The translations under genes and the position numbers were made by a program. From Rhodobacteraceae bacterium UBA3087 (GTDB lineage: Bacteria > Pseudomonadota > Alphaproteobacteria > Rhodobacterales > Rhodobacteraceae): a stretch of 5,595 nt of DNA. The stretch lies in the NCBI GenBank assembly GCA_002367285.1, contig DFBF01000130.1, positions 1-5,595 of the forward strand, read 5' to 3'. Positions 4,496 to 5,595 of this stretch are shown here, in pieces (the stretch's first letter is position 1; each line of letters opens with the position of its first letter). The notes beneath the pieces are model-generated. The model saw only the letters and a list, made by a program, of their open reading frames with translations. It was not told the DNA's origin and made no database searches.

Positions 4496-5595
4496 ATGCC
4501 CGTCGTCGTCGTCGAAAGTCCGGCCAAAGCCAAGACAATTAACAAGTATCTGGGTTCCGATTACACCGTTTTGGCGTCGTATGGCCACGTGCGTGACCTG
4601 CCCCCCAAAGACGGATCAGTCGACACCGACAACGATTTCGACATGACCTGGGAGGTCGGATACGACTCGCGAAAACATGTAAAAGCGATCGCGGATGCGT
4701 TGAAAGACGACAACAACCTGATCCTCGCGACCGACCCTGACCGCGAAGGTGAAGCCATTTCCTGGCACCTGGAGGAAGCGCTGCGCAAGCGGCGGGCGGT
4801 GAAGAAAGACACGCCAGTGTCGCGCGTCGTGTTCAACGCCATCACCAAATCCGCCGTGACCGAGGCGATGAAAAACCCGCGTGAGGTCGATCAGGACCTG
4901 GTTGATGCCTATCTGGCCCGCCGTGCGCTGGACTATCTGGTCGGCTTTAAACTGTCGCCGGTCTTGTGGCGCAAGCTGCCCGGTGCGCGGTCGGCCGGTC
5001 GGGTTCAGTCCGTCTGCCTGCGTCTGATTGTTGAGCGTGAGCAAGAGATAGAGGCGTTCAATGCGCGCGAATACTGGTCCGTCAAGGCGCTGTTGGCGAC
5101 CCCGCGCGGCCAAGAGTTCGAGGCCCGCCTGACCCATCTGTCCGGCAAAAAGCTGGAACGCTATGACCTGGAGAATTCCACCGCCGCCGAAATGGCCGTG
5201 CAGGCCGTGTCCTCGCGCGATCTGGTGGTGCAGCAGGTCGAAGCCAAACCGGCGAACCGCAACCCGTCGCCACCCTTCATGACATCGACCCTGCAACAGG
5301 AAGCCAGCCGCAAGTTCGGCTTTGGCGCGCGTCAGACCATGTCGACCGCCCAGCGCCTGTATGAGGCCGGATACATTACCTATATGCGGACCGACGGTAT
5401 CGACATGGCGCCTGAGGCCGTGACGGCCGCGCGTGATGCGATCAAGGACCGGTATGGTGCGGAATTCGTGCCCTCCAGCCCGCGGATCTACAAGAACAAG
5501 GCCAAGAACGCACAAGAGGCCCGCGAATGTATCCGCCCGACGGATATGATGATGGACGCCAGCGGCCTGGCCCGTCTGGAACCCGATCAGCGCAA
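4496..5595 (+). CDS. topA: DNA topoisomerase I (type IA), N-terminal 366 codons
   Basis: Relaxes negative supercoils by cutting one strand through a 5'-phosphotyrosine link. The ATG at 4496 has AAGGA (4486-4490) five bases upstream. The Toprim domain starts at once: VVVVESPAKAKTI with Glu7, then YGHVRDLP (29-36) and DPDREGE (80-86), whose Asp80, Asp82 and Glu84 match the metal-binding acidic triad of E. coli TopA. DAYLARRALDYLVGFKLSP (137-155) and GRVQSVCLRLIVERE (168-182) are the conserved hinge and DNA-path motifs. GYITYMRTDG (292-301) carries the catalytic tyrosine, Tyr296, with Arg298 two residues on. The gene is cut by the window edge in the CAP-like domain, after EARECIRPTD (341-350); the family is usually about 850-900 residues in this group, so over half is missing. 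One oddity is Arg343 where E. coli has His365. It is divergent from uvrD. Confidence 0.97.
   Translation, partial: MPVVVVESPAKAKTINKYLGSDYTVLASYGHVRDLPPKDGSVDTDNDFDMTWEVGYDSRKHVKAIADALKDDNNLILATDPDREGEAISWHLEEALRKRRAVKKDTPVSRVVFNAITKSAVTEAMKNPREVDQDLVDAYLARRALDYLVGFKLSPVLWRKLPGARSAGRVQSVCLRLIVEREQEIEAFNAREYWSVKALLATPRGQEFEARLTHLSGKKLERYDLENSTAAEMAVQAVSSRDLVVQQVEAKPANRNPSPPFMTSTLQQEASRKFGFGARQTMSTAQRLYEAGYITYMRTDGIDMAPEAVTAARDAIKDRYGAEFVPSSPRIYKNKAKNAQEARECIRPTDMMMDASGLARLEPDQR

Noticed and set aside
4616..5515. 299-codon minus-strand open frame opposite topA
   Set aside because: It is the shadow of the topA frame, whose catalytic motifs are unambiguous.

Overview
The window looks like a chromosomal segment of an alphaproteobacterium of the Rhodobacteraceae (Rhodobacter/Roseobacter group). 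The clues are moderately high G+C, a small DUF1127 protein followed by an array of CCTCCTCCC-loop small RNAs, a C-terminal Hint-domain protein typical of this family, and an alphaproteobacterial-type LexA operator (GTTC-N7-GTTC).

Layout. Positions 1-70 are an untranslated leader with a Shine-Dalgarno-like GGGTGA. Positions 71-286 (+) encode a 71-residue arginine-rich DUF1127 protein. Positions 291-749 hold no protein gene. They hold eleven exact copies of CCTCCTCCC, each in the loop of its own hairpin, and the last hairpin runs into seven T residues and is an intrinsic terminator. This matches the 'cuckoo'/CcsR small RNA family of Rhodobacter sphaeroides, which is also encoded directly downstream of a DUF1127 gene (RSP_6037/CcaF1). 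The array here is larger than the four-member R. sphaeroides cluster: five units and eleven hairpins.

Facing the array is a minus-strand gene (769-1791) for a 340-residue protein with an undefined acidic N-terminal part and a C-terminal Hint_2-like domain. Upstream of it on the same strand, after an 84-base gap, is a complete UvrD/PcrA superfamily 1 DNA helicase (1876-4317). A 178-base divergent intergenic region follows, with a LexA-type box near the helicase gene and a perfect -35 hexamer in front of topA. topA (DNA topoisomerase I, +, from 4496) runs off the right edge after 366 codons, past its catalytic tyrosine.

Functionally there are two parts. The left part is probably a stress-response module: one transcript encoding a small RNA-binding-type protein and a set of small RNAs whose loops copy the anti-Shine-Dalgarno sequence of 16S rRNA. 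The right part is DNA maintenance (repair helicase and topoisomerase), with the helicase probably under SOS control. I see no insertion sequence, tRNA, rRNA, CRISPR array or attachment site.
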